A DNA stretch of 64,000 nt, taken from positions 1 through 64,000 of the forward strand of contig DAOKZK010000003.1 in NCBI GenBank assembly GCA_035325645.1. Reading direction: 5' to 3'. Both the position numbers and the translations under genes were made by a program. The notes under the pieces were generated by a model that had not been told where the DNA came from, searched no databases, and worked only from the letters and a program-made list of their open reading frames with translations. Below, piece after piece: positions 8,331-17,390 of this stretch (positions are counted from its first letter, which is position 1; each line of letters starts with the position of its first letter). This stretch comes from Macondimonas sp035325645 (lineage in GTDB: Bacteria; Pseudomonadota; Gammaproteobacteria; UBA5335).

Positions 8331-9523
8331 GGGTGCTGGTGCTCGGCGGCGACGGATTCTGCGGTTGGCCCACGGCGCTGCACCTCAGCGCGAGCGGCAT
8401 GGACGTGGCCCTGCTCGACAACTTCTCCCGGCGCCGCATCGACCGGCAGATCGGGTCGGCTTCGCTCACGCCCATTGCCTCGATGGAAGAGCGTCTGGCC
8501 GCCTGGCAGGCCCTGAGTGGACACGCACTCGATTTCACCGAACTCGATCTGGCCCAGGACTACGAGTCGTTGTGCACCCTGCTGACCCATCTGGCGCCGG
8601 ATGCCATCGTGCATTTCGCCGAACAGCGCTCGGCGCCCTACTCCATGCGCTCGCCGGCCACCAAGCGCTATACGGTCCAGAACAATCTGGCCGCGACGCA
8701 CAACCTCCTGTGCGCGCTCGTCGAAATCGGGCTCGATGCGCATGTGGTGCATCTGGGCACGATGGGCGTGTACGGCTATGGCGGCGCGGATGCGCCCATT
8801 CCCGAGGGTTACCTGCCGGTCCGTGTGAGCAATGCCGAAGGGCAATGGATCGAGCGCGAGATCCTGCATCCCACCGATCCCGGCAGCGTCTATCACATGA
8901 CCAAGGCCCAGGATCAGCTGCTGTTCGCTTTCTACAACAAGAACGACGGGCTGCGCATCACCGATCTGCACCAGGGCATCGTGTGGGGCACGCAAACCAC
9001 GGAAACGCAGCTCGACGAACGGCTCATCAACCGTTTCGACTACGACGGTGACTACGGAACGGTCCTCAATCGCTTCCTCATGCAGGCGGCCGTGGGACAT
9101 CCGCTGACCGTGCATGGCACCGGTGGGCAGACCCGTGCCTTCATCCACATCCAGGACACGGTGCGCTGCATCGAGCTGGCCTTGAGGAGTCCGCCGCGCA
9201 GCGGCGAGCGCGTGCGCATCATGAATCAGGTCACCGAGACGCACCGGGTGCGCGATCTGGCCGCACTGGTCGCCCAGCAGACCGGTGCCGCCGTGCGCTT
9301 CCTGCCCAATCCGCGCCGGGAGGCCCCCGAGAACGAACTGCACGCCGACGGTCGTCGTCTGCGGGAATTGGGGTTGAAGCCCACGACGCTGTGCGCGGGG
9401 CTGATGCAGGAGGTCCACGAGATCGCCAGGCGCTACGCGGCGCGCTGCGACCTGCGCAAGATTCCAAGTACCGTCCGCTGGCGCCAGGACGAAGGTGAAG
9501 CCCCGACGGTCGCCGTTGCCTGA
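8327..9523 (+). CDS. sqdB: UDP-sulfoquinovose synthase
   Basis: This 398-residue extended SDR would combine UDP-glucose and sulfite to make UDP-sulfoquinovose, the sulfolipid head-group donor. The N-terminal NAD motif is VLGGDGFCGWP (6-15), as in plant SQD1. Other SQD1-like blocks are QIGSASLTPIASM, HFAEQRSAPYSM, LNRFLMQAAVGHPLTVHG and GGQTRAFIHIQDTV. Catalytic residues are visible at T145 (HLGTMGVYG), Y189 and K193 (YHMTK). The ATG at 8327 overlaps the upstream stop by four bases, so translation is probably coupled. SqdB in cyanobacteria and phototrophic proteobacteria is about 390-400 residues, so this is full length. No photosynthesis gene is seen in the window. Confidence 0.87.
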   Translation: MRVLVLGGDGFCGWPTALHLSASGMDVALLDNFSRRRIDRQIGSASLTPIASMEERLAAWQALSGHALDFTELDLAQDYESLCTLLTHLAPDAIVHFAEQRSAPYSMRSPATKRYTVQNNLAATHNLLCALVEIGLDAHVVHLGTMGVYGYGGADAPIPEGYLPVRVSNAEGQWIEREILHPTDPGSVYHMTKAQDQLLFAFYNKNDGLRITDLHQGIVWGTQTTETQLDERLINRFDYDGDYGTVLNRFLMQAAVGHPLTVHGTGGQTRAFIHIQDTVRCIELALRSPPRSGERVRIMNQVTETHRVRDLAALVAQQTGAAVRFLPNPRREAPENELHADGRRLRELGLKPTTLCAGLMQEVHEIARRYAARCDLRKIPSTVRWRQDEGEAPTVAVA

Positions 9524-9551
9524 ACAGCTTTTCACCCACTGGAGCGATGCC

Positions 9552-10343
9552 ATGAACACGCCGTCCAGCCCCAAGAATCACCGCACGATCTGGATCTCCG
9601 ATGTCCATCTCGGCAGCCGCGGCTGCCAGGCCGAACGACTGCTGGAATTCCTGCGCCAGCACCCCTGCGAACGGCTTTATCTGGTGGGCGACATCATCGA
9701 CATCTGGGCGTTGCGGCGCGGCATCTACTGGCCGCAGGCGCATAACAACCTGCTGCGTTACCTGCTCGGCGTCTCGCGCGAGGGCACCGAGGTCATCTAC
9801 ATTCCCGGCAACCACGATGCGCTGTTCCGGGATCACGCCGGGACGCACTTCGGCGGCATCGCGATTCATCGTCACGCGATGCACACGACCGCCGACGGCC
9901 GGCGCTTTCTGGTGCTGCATGGCGATGAATTCGACAGCGTGGTGCAGTATTCGCAGCTCGCCGCCATGTTCGGCAGCAAGATGTACGACGTCCTGTTGAG
10001 CCTCAACCGCCCGGTGAATGCGGTCCGGCAGATGATGGGCCAGCCTTACTGGTCGCTGTCCGCCTTCGTCAAGAGCCGCGTGAAGGAAGCCGTGAAGTAC
10101 ATCGGCAACTACGAGCAGGCGGTGGCCCGCGAAGCCGCCCGCTACGGCATCGACGGCGTCATCTGCGGCCACATCCACCACGCGGAGATTTCCCGCATTC
10201 ACAACCTGCAGTACTGCAATTGCGGCGACTGGGTCGAGAGCTGCACTGCCCTGGCGGAAGACGCGCAGGGCCAGATCTCGCTGATCCGCTGGTCCGAGGT
10301 GCGCACCGAACGCCGTCCCGTCCCGCTGCGTCAGGTCGCCTGA
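9552..10343 (+). CDS. plcP: Calcineurin-like phosphoesterase, PlcP-type phospholipase C / LpxH family
   Basis: This 263-residue metallophosphoesterase has all five family motifs: DVH (D17, H19), GD (D47), GNHD (87-90), HGDE (123-126) and a late GHIH. Automatic annotation usually calls this subgroup UDP-2,3-diacylglucosamine diphosphatase. However, the blocks YWPQAHNN, HTTADGRRFLVLHGDEFD and DGVICGHIHHAEI match the PlcP subgroup, which releases phosphocholine and phosphoethanolamine head groups to leave diacylglycerol. PlcP with a neighbouring Agt is a known phosphate-starvation pair. The ATG at 9552 has GGAG seven bases upstream, 28 bp after sqdB. An LpxH role cannot be excluded without phylogeny. 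Confidence 0.75.
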   Translation: MNTPSSPKNHRTIWISDVHLGSRGCQAERLLEFLRQHPCERLYLVGDIIDIWALRRGIYWPQAHNNLLRYLLGVSREGTEVIYIPGNHDALFRDHAGTHFGGIAIHRHAMHTTADGRRFLVLHGDEFDSVVQYSQLAAMFGSKMYDVLLSLNRPVNAVRQMMGQPYWSLSAFVKSRVKEAVKYIGNYEQAVAREAARYGIDGVICGHIHHAEISRIHNLQYCNCGDWVESCTALAEDAQGQISLIRWSEVRTERRPVPLRQVA

Positions 10344-10351
10344 GCCATATT

Positions 10352-10388
10352 CGGCGGCGATTCGCGCCCCGCTCGCGCGAGTCGCCGC
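10352..10388 (+). terminator. Large stem-loop closing the sqdB-plcP operon
   Basis: A 15-bp stem (10352-10366 with 10374-10388, one T-G wobble) has a 7-nt loop and begins nine bases after the plcP stop. It lacks a T-run, so it may protect the 3' end of the mRNA or assist Rho rather than act as a classical intrinsic terminator. Confidence 0.55.
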
Positions 10389-10477
10389 CTGCACCCCATC
10401 GACCCGAAAACCATCGCCTCAAGCTTTGAACAGAGCTGCCGTCATGCGGGGATATTCCTCGGCGATCGGAGAGACCC

Positions 10478-10996
10478 ATGGCCGGCAAGCTGCGACGGAC
10501 CCCGGCGGTGCTGTGCGTCTTTCTCCTGCACACCGGTGGGCTCCATGCGGAGATCTATCGCTGCGACCAGGCTGGCCGAACCGTCCTCACCGACCAGCCC
10601 TGCGCGGGCGGCCGTATCGAACACCTCAATCCGCACCCGGCCGGGGCCCTAGATCCGGCGGGGCGTCAAGCGCAGGCCGAACGCATCCGGCAGTACGAAC
10701 GGGAGTCCGCGGCAACCGCCGCGGCCTTGCGCAAGGCGGACCGGGAATGGCTCACGAACCACGCCAAAGAGCAGGCCATTGAGCAGGCCTATCAACGCAG
10801 GGAGGTCGTCGCCGGCATGAGCCGTGATCAGGTCCGGCAACTGCTTGGAACACCCATCCGCATCGCGCGATGGGCCGATGCCGACGGACCGGGCGAGCGC
10901 TGGCATTATCCCGATCGCGGCGAGGGGCCGAGCTTCGTGCTGTTCCAGGACGGGCGCGTCACGGCCTACGGCAATTCGGGGCGACCGTACCGCTGA
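10478..10996 (+). CDS. Exported protein with DUF4124-like and BamE/SmpA-like parts
   Basis: This is a 172-residue envelope protein of unknown role. A signal peptide (about 1-24) precedes EIYRCDQAGRTVLTDQPC (25-42), which looks like the DUF4124 module with its two conserved cysteines. A charged helical linker (about 60-108) leads to GMSRDQVRQLLGTPIRI and WHYP (about 111-145), the signature of the SmpA/BamE fold. There is no lipobox. The ATG at 10478 is preceded by GGAGAG. It stands alone after the plcP stem-loop and is convergent with the next gene. Confidence 0.7.
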   Translation: MAGKLRRTPAVLCVFLLHTGGLHAEIYRCDQAGRTVLTDQPCAGGRIEHLNPHPAGALDPAGRQAQAERIRQYERESAATAAALRKADREWLTNHAKEQAIEQAYQRREVVAGMSRDQVRQLLGTPIRIARWADADGPGERWHYPDRGEGPSFVLFQDGRVTAYGNSGRPYR

Positions 10997-11005
10997 AAGG
11001 CCGCC

Positions 11006-11560
11006 TCAGGGCTCGCTCTCCAATGCCTTGGCTATTTGCTCGGCGAACGCCGAATCTTCCCAGCGTCGCAACGAAATGGCGTTGTACTGGGCGACACTGA
11101 GGCCGTTCCGCTCGATGGCGGCCCTCATCTCGGCGTTTCCGCTTTCGGCCAGACTGGACCGTTCCTCAGCGTCGGCCGCCGGAAAGAGCCGCGTGTACCG
11201 GGCGTGGATGGCCGCGACTTCGCGGTGACTGCGCGCAAAGCGATCGAGCTGCGCTGCACTGAGGTCTGTCGCCTGGCCGATGCCTGCGGTCGGGCGGGGA
11301 ATTGAAGCCGATGCAGCCGATGCGTCGTTTGTCTCCGGACCGGCCTGCGTTGCCGGAGCCGCGGGCGGCTGCATGGCGGCCGTTCCCGGCAGTTGCGGAA
11401 TGTGGACCTCGTCTTCGTCCCGGTTGCCGTCGACGCGGATGGCCTGCGGCGCCACTGGCTCAGGGAGTGGATACACTTCGGCCTGCTGCGCTGCGAGCGG
11501 CCCGGCCAGCCCCAGCGACAGCATTGCCCACCCGATCATCCGGGCCCTGGTCATCGTCAT
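11006..11560 (-). CDS. Exported DUF4168-like protein
   Basis: This 184-residue protein has a signal peptide (about 1-25, ending PLAAQ), a proline- and alanine-rich low-complexity middle (about 30-95), and a helical C-terminal domain from LSAAQLDRFARSH onward. The C-terminal part has the LDRFARSHREVAAIHARYT and GLSVAQYNAI blocks of the DUF4168 family; its function is unknown. GGGGAG precedes the ATG at 11560, only three bases after the GNAT gene stop, so the two are probably cotranscribed. Confidence 0.7.
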   Translation of the reverse strand: MTMTRARMIGWAMLSLGLAGPLAAQQAEVYPLPEPVAPQAIRVDGNRDEDEVHIPQLPGTAAMQPPAAPATQAGPETNDASAASASIPRPTAGIGQATDLSAAQLDRFARSHREVAAIHARYTRLFPAADAEERSSLAESGNAEMRAAIERNGLSVAQYNAISLRRWEDSAFAEQIAKALESEP

Positions 11561-11563
11561 GGA

Positions 11564-12262
11564 TCAACTCCCCGTTGTCATGGCCGCTTGGCCGGCATCG
11601 CCGCCGCCCGACGGCGACCCGTGTTGGTCGTGATCGCGGCAATTCAGCGCCCGCAACCAGAACACCATCGATTTCTCCGTCTCGGCCGGCTGGTCGATGT
11701 CCTGCCAGCGCATGGCGGTTCGCAGCTCGGGGCGACGCCCGTAACCCCGGCGCTGCCAGAACCCGTCCAGCGAACGGTAGCCCGCCGGGCGGAGCGCATG
11801 GTCGGCCGGACGCTCGACGGCGCAAAAGGCGGTGTGGCTGAAACGACCCAGCCGTCGCGCATAGGCTTCCCGCGCATCGAAAAAGCGCGCCCCGATGCCC
11901 TGCCCGCGGAACGGCGCGAGCAGCACCGACTCGCCGAAATAAAAGACCCGCTCCGGCGCCAGCCCGATCGCTTCGAAGGGCGCTTTCATGGCGGCCGTTT
12001 CGGCGGCGAGCGGGATGCCCGTCGATATCCCGATGATCGCCTCGCCCCGGCGGGCCAGCACGAAGAGACTCTCCGGGCAGGCACCATAGGTGGCGAGATA
12101 TTCGGCCTCATAGGCCGGCGAGCCGTCGTAGAGGTAGGGAAATTCGCGGAACACGGTGATGCGCAGACGCGCCAGGGCGTCGAGATACGGCAGGATCGCC
12201 CTGCCGGTCAGCGATTCGATGTGCAGCGCGTCGTCCACACCGGGCTCCAAGCGACGGGTCAC
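11564..12262 (-). CDS. GNAT-family N-acetyltransferase
   Basis: An acyl-CoA-dependent transferase of about 232 residues. The core LLAPFRGQGIGARFFDARE carries the RGQGIG acetyl-CoA pyrophosphate loop, and the C-terminal part has a GYRSLDGFWQRRGY block typical of the fold. The substrate is unknown. The open frame reaches 12370, but that would overlap the divergent DUF1820 gene and its promoter; I chose the GTG at 12262 (VTRRLEPGVDD), and the true start is uncertain. The last 35 residues are hydrophilic and poorly conserved in appearance. Confidence 0.68.
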   Translation of the reverse strand: MTRRLEPGVDDALHIESLTGRAILPYLDALARLRITVFREFPYLYDGSPAYEAEYLATYGACPESLFVLARRGEAIIGISTGIPLAAETAAMKAPFEAIGLAPERVFYFGESVLLAPFRGQGIGARFFDAREAYARRLGRFSHTAFCAVERPADHALRPAGYRSLDGFWQRRGYGRRPELRTAMRWQDIDQPAETEKSMVFWLRALNCRDHDQHGSPSGGGDAGQAAMTTGS

Positions 12263-12335
12263 GACCGCATAGGCTACACTAGCGCCCCATCGAACGGGTG
12301 GCCCGGCAAGGCGGCGACCCTTTTGCGGAGTCGGC

Positions 12336-12671
12336 ATGGCGGACAAGCTGTTTCGGGTGAGTTTCATCAATCAGGGCAAGGTCTACGAGGTCTACGCCAG
12401 GAGCGTCACCCAGGATTTCCTGTTCGGTTTCGTCACGCTCGAAGATCTGGTCTTCGGCACCCAGACCGAATTGCTGGTCGACCCGTCCGAGGAACGCCTG
12501 AAAAGCGAGTTCGCGGGTGTCGGCCGCAGCCATATCCCGCTGCATGCGCTGATCCGCGTCGACGAAGTCGAGCAAGGGGGCACGGCGCGCATCACACCGC
12601 TCGAGGGCAACGTCACACCCTTCCCCGGGCCCTATGTTCCCCATCCGGGCAACAGCCCCGGTCGCCGCTGA
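12336..12671 (+). CDS. DUF1820 family protein
   Basis: A 111-residue soluble protein starting MADKLFRVSFINQGKVYEVYAR, the typical opening of the DUF1820 family of gammaproteobacteria. It also has the FVTLEDLVFG and LLVDPSEERLKSEF blocks. Function is unknown. GGAG precedes the ATG. It is divergent from the GNAT gene, and a TACACT -10-like hexamer lies in the gap. It runs into the MBL hydrolase gene 14 bp downstream. Confidence 0.82.
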   Translation: MADKLFRVSFINQGKVYEVYARSVTQDFLFGFVTLEDLVFGTQTELLVDPSEERLKSEFAGVGRSHIPLHALIRVDEVEQGGTARITPLEGNVTPFPGPYVPHPGNSPGRR

Positions 12672-12685
12672 GATCGCCGCGGTTC

Positions 12686-13465
12686 ATGCGTCGCCTGCGC
12701 TTCGCCACCCTCGGCAGTGGCAGCCGCGGCAATGCCACGGTCATCGCCTGTGGCCGGACCGTGGTGCTCATGGACTGCGGCTTTGCCGTCAACGAGACGC
12801 TGCGCCGCCTGGGCGCATTGGGTCTGTCCGGTGAGGATCTCTCGGCCATCGTCGTCACCCACGAACATGGCGACCACATGGGCGGCGTGGCGCGGCTGGC
12901 GCGGCGCTTCAAGCTGCCGGTGTGGCTGACGGCCGGCACCTACCGCGGCGGTGGCGCGCCGAAACTGCCGGACGTGCGGCTGTTCAACCCCCACGAGGCA
13001 TTCGCGATCGGGGATGTGGCGATCCAGCCCTATCCGGTTCCGCACGACGCGCGCGAGCCCTGCCAGTTCGTCTTCTCCGACGGCGACCAGCGCCTGGGCG
13101 TGCTGAGTGATGCAGGCCATGTCACGCCGCACATGCGCCGCTGCCTGAATGGGCTCGACGCACTGATCCTCGAATTCAACCACGATCCGCAGCTGCTCGC
13201 GGCCGGTCCGTATCCGCCGGAACTACAGGCGCGCGTCGGCGGACAACTGGGCCACCTGAACAATCATCAGGCGGTAGAATTGCTGGCAGGCATCGACCGC
13301 CAGACGCTGCAGCATCTGATCGCCGGGCACATCAGCGAAAAGAACAACACCCCCGCCCACGTCCGCCGCACCGTGGCGAGCCGTCTGCCGGCCGAGGCGG
13401 CGGGCATGACGCTGGCACCGCAGGACGAAGGCCTGGGCTGGCACGAACTGAGGCGGCACGGCTAA
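12686..13465 (+). CDS. MBL-fold metallohydrolase (YycJ/WalJ-like)
   Basis: A 259-residue metallo-beta-lactamase-fold hydrolase. The N-terminus FATLGSGSRGNATVI and metal motif THEHGDHMGG (HxHxDH) are typical of the YycJ/ExoX-like group. Further metal ligands are probably H124-region PHDA, DAGH and the late AGHIS. Members act on phosphodiester or nucleic acid substrates; the substrate here is not known. The ATG at 12686 matches the family start, and the very long open frame upstream is antisense to the GNAT gene. It is followed closely by purL. Confidence 0.83.
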   Translation: MRRLRFATLGSGSRGNATVIACGRTVVLMDCGFAVNETLRRLGALGLSGEDLSAIVVTHEHGDHMGGVARLARRFKLPVWLTAGTYRGGGAPKLPDVRLFNPHEAFAIGDVAIQPYPVPHDAREPCQFVFSDGDQRLGVLSDAGHVTPHMRRCLNGLDALILEFNHDPQLLAAGPYPPELQARVGGQLGHLNNHQAVELLAGIDRQTLQHLIAGHISEKNNTPAHVRRTVASRLPAEAAGMTLAPQDEGLGWHELRRHG

Positions 13466-13492
13466 GCCCCCGCCATGTCTCGAGGACATCGC

Positions 13493-16400
13493 ATGCGCAT
13501 CATTCACGGCTCCACGGCCCTGTCCCCGTTCCGTCTGACCCGCTTGCTGCAGACCATCCAGATGCGCATGCCCACCGTCACGGCCATCGCGGCGCACCAT
13601 GACTATCTGGTGGAACTCACCGGGCCGCTGGACCCGGCGGCCGAGGCTCGGCTCGGCCAACTGCTCGACGCGGTCGCCGAGGCTGCACCGGCCGATGGAA
13701 ACCAACGGCTCTGGGTCATCCCGCGGGCCGGCACGGTGTCTCCCTGGTGCAGCAAGGCCACCGACATCGCCCGCGGCTGCGGCCTCACCGCGGTGCGGCG
13801 CATCGAGCGCGCCCTGCGCCTGGACCTGTGCGGCGTGCCGCCGGAGCGTTCGGCGCTGGGGGAGCTGGGCGAGGTGCTGCACGACCGGCTGACCCAAACG
13901 CTGATCGAGCGGATCACTGATGCCGAGGCGCTCCTGTTTCGCCACCCGGAGCCCGCGCCGCTGCGCACGGTTCCGCTCGGCACCGGCGGGCGCGCGGCGT
14001 TGGAGGCCGCCAACCGGGACTGGGGGCTGGCGCTCGCCGCCGATGAAATCGACTACCTGCTGGACAGTTTCGCGACACTCGGCCGGGACCCCACCGACGT
14101 CGAGCTGATGATGTTCGCCCAGGCCAATTCGGAGCACTGCCGGCACAAGATCTTCAACGCGAGCTGGGTCATCGACGGTCAGGCCGAGTGCGAGTCCCTG
14201 TTCGGCATGATCCGCAACACCTACGCCCATCGAAATGCAGGCATCCTCTCGGCCTACAAGGACAATTCGGCGGTGATCGAGGGCCCGCAGGCGGCGCGCT
14301 TTTTCCCCGATCCCGGCTCGCGCGAATACGGCGCCACGGTCGAGTCCGTCGATCTGTTGATGAAGGTGGAAACGCACAACCACCCGACCGCGATCGCCCC
14401 TTTTCCCGGCGCGGCCACCGGCGCGGGCGGGGAGATCCGCGACGAAGGCGCGACGGGCCGCGGCGCGCACCCGAAGGCCGGCCTGACCGGCTTCGCCGTC
14501 TCCAATCTGCACCTGCCCGACATGGCGCGCCCGTGGGAAATCGATCACGGCCGACCGGCGGCCATCGCCTCGGCGCGGGACATCATGCTGGCGGGGCCCC
14601 TGGGCGGGGCGGCCTACAACAACGAGTTCGGTCGTCCCAACCTCGCGGGCTTCTTCCGCAGCTACGAGCAGCGCATCGCGCGCGGCGGCGCGGACGAGGT
14701 GCGCGGCTACCACAAGCCCATCATGCTCGCCGGCGGGATGGGCAACATCCGCCGCATGCATGTCGAAAAGCAGGCCATCCCGCCCCGGGCGCCGCTGGTG
14801 GTGCTCGGCGGTCCAGCGCTGCTCCTGGGGCTCGGTGGCGGCGCGGCGTCCAGCATGAGCAGCGGCCAAAGCCATGCCGAGCTCGATTTTGCCTCCGTGC
14901 AACGCGAAAACCCGGAGATGGAGCGACGCTGCCAGGAAGTCATCGATCAGTGCTGGCAGCGTGGGGCCGACAATCCCATTCTGGCGATCCACGACGTCGG
15001 CGCCGGCGGGCTGTCCAACGCCCTGCCGGAACTGGTCCACGACAGTGCCCGCGGCGGCCGCTTCGAGCTGCGCGCGATCCCCAGCGATGATCCGGGCATG
15101 TCGCCGATGGAGATCTGGTGCAACGAAGCGCAGGAACGCTACGTGCTCGCCATCGACCCGGCGCGCCTGCCGGCATTCATCGCCCTGTGCGAACGCGAGT
15201 CCTGCCCCTATGCCGTCGTCGGGGAGGCCACCCAAAACGCTGATCTCACGCTGACCGATACCCATTTCGGCAACCAGCCCATCGACCTGCCGCTGTCGGT
15301 GCTGCTGGGCAAACCGCCGCGCATGCATCGCGAGGTCGCCCGCCGCGCGCCCGATCCGCTCGCGGGCGCGCGCGAGGACGACGCCCTGCGCGGAGTCGAT
15401 CTCATGGACGCCGCCGAACGCTTGCTGCGCCTGCCCACGATCGCCGACAAGACCTTCCTCATCACCATCGGCGATCGCAGCGTGGGTGGGCTCACCGTGC
15501 GTGACCAGATGGTCGGCCCCTGGCAGGTGCCGGTCGCCGACTGCGCGATGACGGCCACCGGCTACACCGGCTGGACCGGCGAGGCGATGGCGCTCGGCGA
15601 ACGCACCCCGGCCGCGCTCGTCGATGCCGCGGCGGCGGCGCGCTTGGCCGTGGGCGAGGCCCTGACCAATCTCGCCGCTGCAGCGATCCGTGATACCTCG
15701 GATGTCGTGCTGTCGGCCAACTGGATGGCGGCTGCGGGTCATCCCGGCGAGGATGCGGCCCTGTTCGACGCGGTGCGCGCCGTGGGCATGGAACTGTGTC
15801 CTGCGCTCGACATCACCATTCCGGTCGGCAAGGACTCGCTGTCGATGAAGACGGTGTGGCGGGACACTGGGGGAACGCGGAGCGTGACCTCGCCCGTCTC
15901 GCTGATCGTCTCGGCGTTCGCCACGGTCGAGGACGTGCGCCATCACCTGACCCCGCAATTGCGCCTGGACGCCGGTCCCAGCGCGCTCTTGCTGATCGAC
16001 CTGGGCGCGGGCCGCCAGCGCCTTGGCGGATCTTGTCTCGCCCAGGTCTTCGGCCAACTCGGGGGCGCGGTGCCGGACGTGGATGATCCCGCGCGACTGC
16101 GCGCCTTCGTGCGCGTCATCCATGACCTCGCGGCGCAGAACCGGCTGCTCGCCTATCACGACCGGTCCGATGGCGGGCTGTTCGTCACTTTGGTGGAAAT
16201 GGCGTTTGCCGGTGGCTGCGGTCTCGACGTCGATCTCGGTGCGCTGGGAGGTGACCCGGTCGGCGCGCTGTTCGCCGAGGAACTGGGCGCCGTGATCCAG
16301 GTAGCGGAAGCCGATCGAGCGGCTGTGCTGGCGGCATTCGAGCAGGCGGGGCTGGCGTCCTGCGTGCGCGCCATCGGCCGGCCGGAACCGGGTGTCACCC

Positions 16401-17377
16401 TGCGCTTCAACGCAAACGGCAAGCGCTTGCTCGAAGGGGATCGCCTCGTCTGGCGCCGCATGTGGTCCGAAACCAGCTTTGCGCTGCAGCGGCTGCGCGA
16501 CGATCCGGCCTGCGCCGAGGAGGCCTACGCGGCCTTGTCGCGCAGCGACGATCCGGGCTTGACTGCCGCGCGTCTGCCCATCCTTGCGCCGCTGCCGACC
16601 CTCAGCCGCCGTGACCGGCCGCGCGTCGCCATCCTGCGCGAACAGGGGGTCAATGGGCACGTGGAAATGGCGGCCGCCTTCGATCGCGCGGGATTTGCCG
16701 CCATCGATGTGCACATGAGCGATCTGCTCACGGGCGGCGCCTCGCTCGCCGATTTTCAGGGCCTCGTCGCCTGCGGCGGCTTCTCCTTCGGGGATGTGCT
16801 GGGGGCCGGCGGCGGGTGGGCCAAGCGGATTCTCTTCAACGATCGCCTGAGGGACATGTTCGAGACGTTCTTCGCGCGGCCGGACAGCTTCTCGCTGGGC
16901 GTCTGCAACGGCTGCCAGATGCTCTCCCAGCTCAAGGGCCTGATCCCGGGCGCCGCGCGCTGGCCACGTTTCCTGCGCAACCGCTCGGAACAGTTCGAGG
17001 CGCGCCTGAGCCTGGTGGAGGTGCTCGATTCCCCGTCCGTGTTTCTCGCCGGACTCGCGGGCGCGCGGCTGCCGATCGCGGTGGCCCACGGCGAAGGCCG
17101 GGTGGCCTTCGATGCGCCGATGGACGAAGCGCAAGCCCGCGTCGCGCTGCGCTACATCGACGGTAGCGGAGCGCCGGCCGAACGTTATCCTGCCAACCCC
17201 AACGGCTCACCGGGCGGCATCACGGGATTGACCACCGACGATGGCCGCGTGACCATCCTGATGCCGCATCCGGAACGCGTGATCCGCAGCATCCATCTGT
17301 CCTGGCACCCGGACGACTGGCCCGAGGACAGCCCCTGGCTGCGAATGTTCCAGAACGCGCGCGCCTGGGTCGGCTGA
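13493..17377 (+). CDS. purL: Phosphoribosylformylglycinamidine synthase
   Basis: A large single-chain enzyme (1294 residues) for the fourth step of purine synthesis. Starting MRIIHGSTALSPFR, it has a PurS-like N-terminal domain, the FGAM linker (FAQANSEHCRHKIFNA near residue 205), two AIR-synthase-like halves and a C-terminal glutamine amidotransferase domain with GVCNGCQML as nucleophile loop. The length equals E. coli PurL (about 1295). GAGGA sits seven bases before the ATG at 13493, which is preferred to the ATG at 13475. Confidence 0.96.
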   Translation: MRIIHGSTALSPFRLTRLLQTIQMRMPTVTAIAAHHDYLVELTGPLDPAAEARLGQLLDAVAEAAPADGNQRLWVIPRAGTVSPWCSKATDIARGCGLTAVRRIERALRLDLCGVPPERSALGELGEVLHDRLTQTLIERITDAEALLFRHPEPAPLRTVPLGTGGRAALEAANRDWGLALAADEIDYLLDSFATLGRDPTDVELMMFAQANSEHCRHKIFNASWVIDGQAECESLFGMIRNTYAHRNAGILSAYKDNSAVIEGPQAARFFPDPGSREYGATVESVDLLMKVETHNHPTAIAPFPGAATGAGGEIRDEGATGRGAHPKAGLTGFAVSNLHLPDMARPWEIDHGRPAAIASARDIMLAGPLGGAAYNNEFGRPNLAGFFRSYEQRIARGGADEVRGYHKPIMLAGGMGNIRRMHVEKQAIPPRAPLVVLGGPALLLGLGGGAASSMSSGQSHAELDFASVQRENPEMERRCQEVIDQCWQRGADNPILAIHDVGAGGLSNALPELVHDSARGGRFELRAIPSDDPGMSPMEIWCNEAQERYVLAIDPARLPAFIALCERESCPYAVVGEATQNADLTLTDTHFGNQPIDLPLSVLLGKPPRMHREVARRAPDPLAGAREDDALRGVDLMDAAERLLRLPTIADKTFLITIGDRSVGGLTVRDQMVGPWQVPVADCAMTATGYTGWTGEAMALGERTPAALVDAAAAARLAVGEALTNLAAAAIRDTSDVVLSANWMAAAGHPGEDAALFDAVRAVGMELCPALDITIPVGKDSLSMKTVWRDTGGTRSVTSPVSLIVSAFATVEDVRHHLTPQLRLDAGPSALLLIDLGAGRQRLGGSCLAQVFGQLGGAVPDVDDPARLRAFVRVIHDLAAQNRLLAYHDRSDGGLFVTLVEMAFAGGCGLDVDLGALGGDPVGALFAEELGAVIQVAEADRAAVLAAFEQAGLASCVRAIGRPEPGVTLRFNANGKRLLEGDRLVWRRMWSETSFALQRLRDDPACAEEAYAALSRSDDPGLTAARLPILAPLPTLSRRDRPRVAILREQGVNGHVEMAAAFDRAGFAAIDVHMSDLLTGGASLADFQGLVACGGFSFGDVLGAGGGWAKRILFNDRLRDMFETFFARPDSFSLGVCNGCQMLSQLKGLIPGAARWPRFLRNRSEQFEARLSLVEVLDSPSVFLAGLAGARLPIAVAHGEGRVAFDAPMDEAQARVALRYIDGSGAPAERYPANPNGSPGGITGLTTDDGRVTILMPHPERVIRSIHLSWHPDDWPEDSPWLRMFQNARAWVG

Positions 17378-17390
17378 ATGCTGGACGGGT

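Noticed and set aside
9552..10343. Simple call of LpxH for the phosphoesterase
   Set aside because: The block pattern and the Agt and SqdB neighbours fit the PlcP subgroup better, and the sequence around HGDE and the late GHIH differs from E. coli LpxH. LpxH is kept as the alternative.
13223..17134. 1303-codon open frame antisense to purL
   Set aside because: It mirrors the real purL codons in a GC-rich genome, has low-complexity composition rich in Arg, Ala and Gly, and shows no domain or ribosome binding site.
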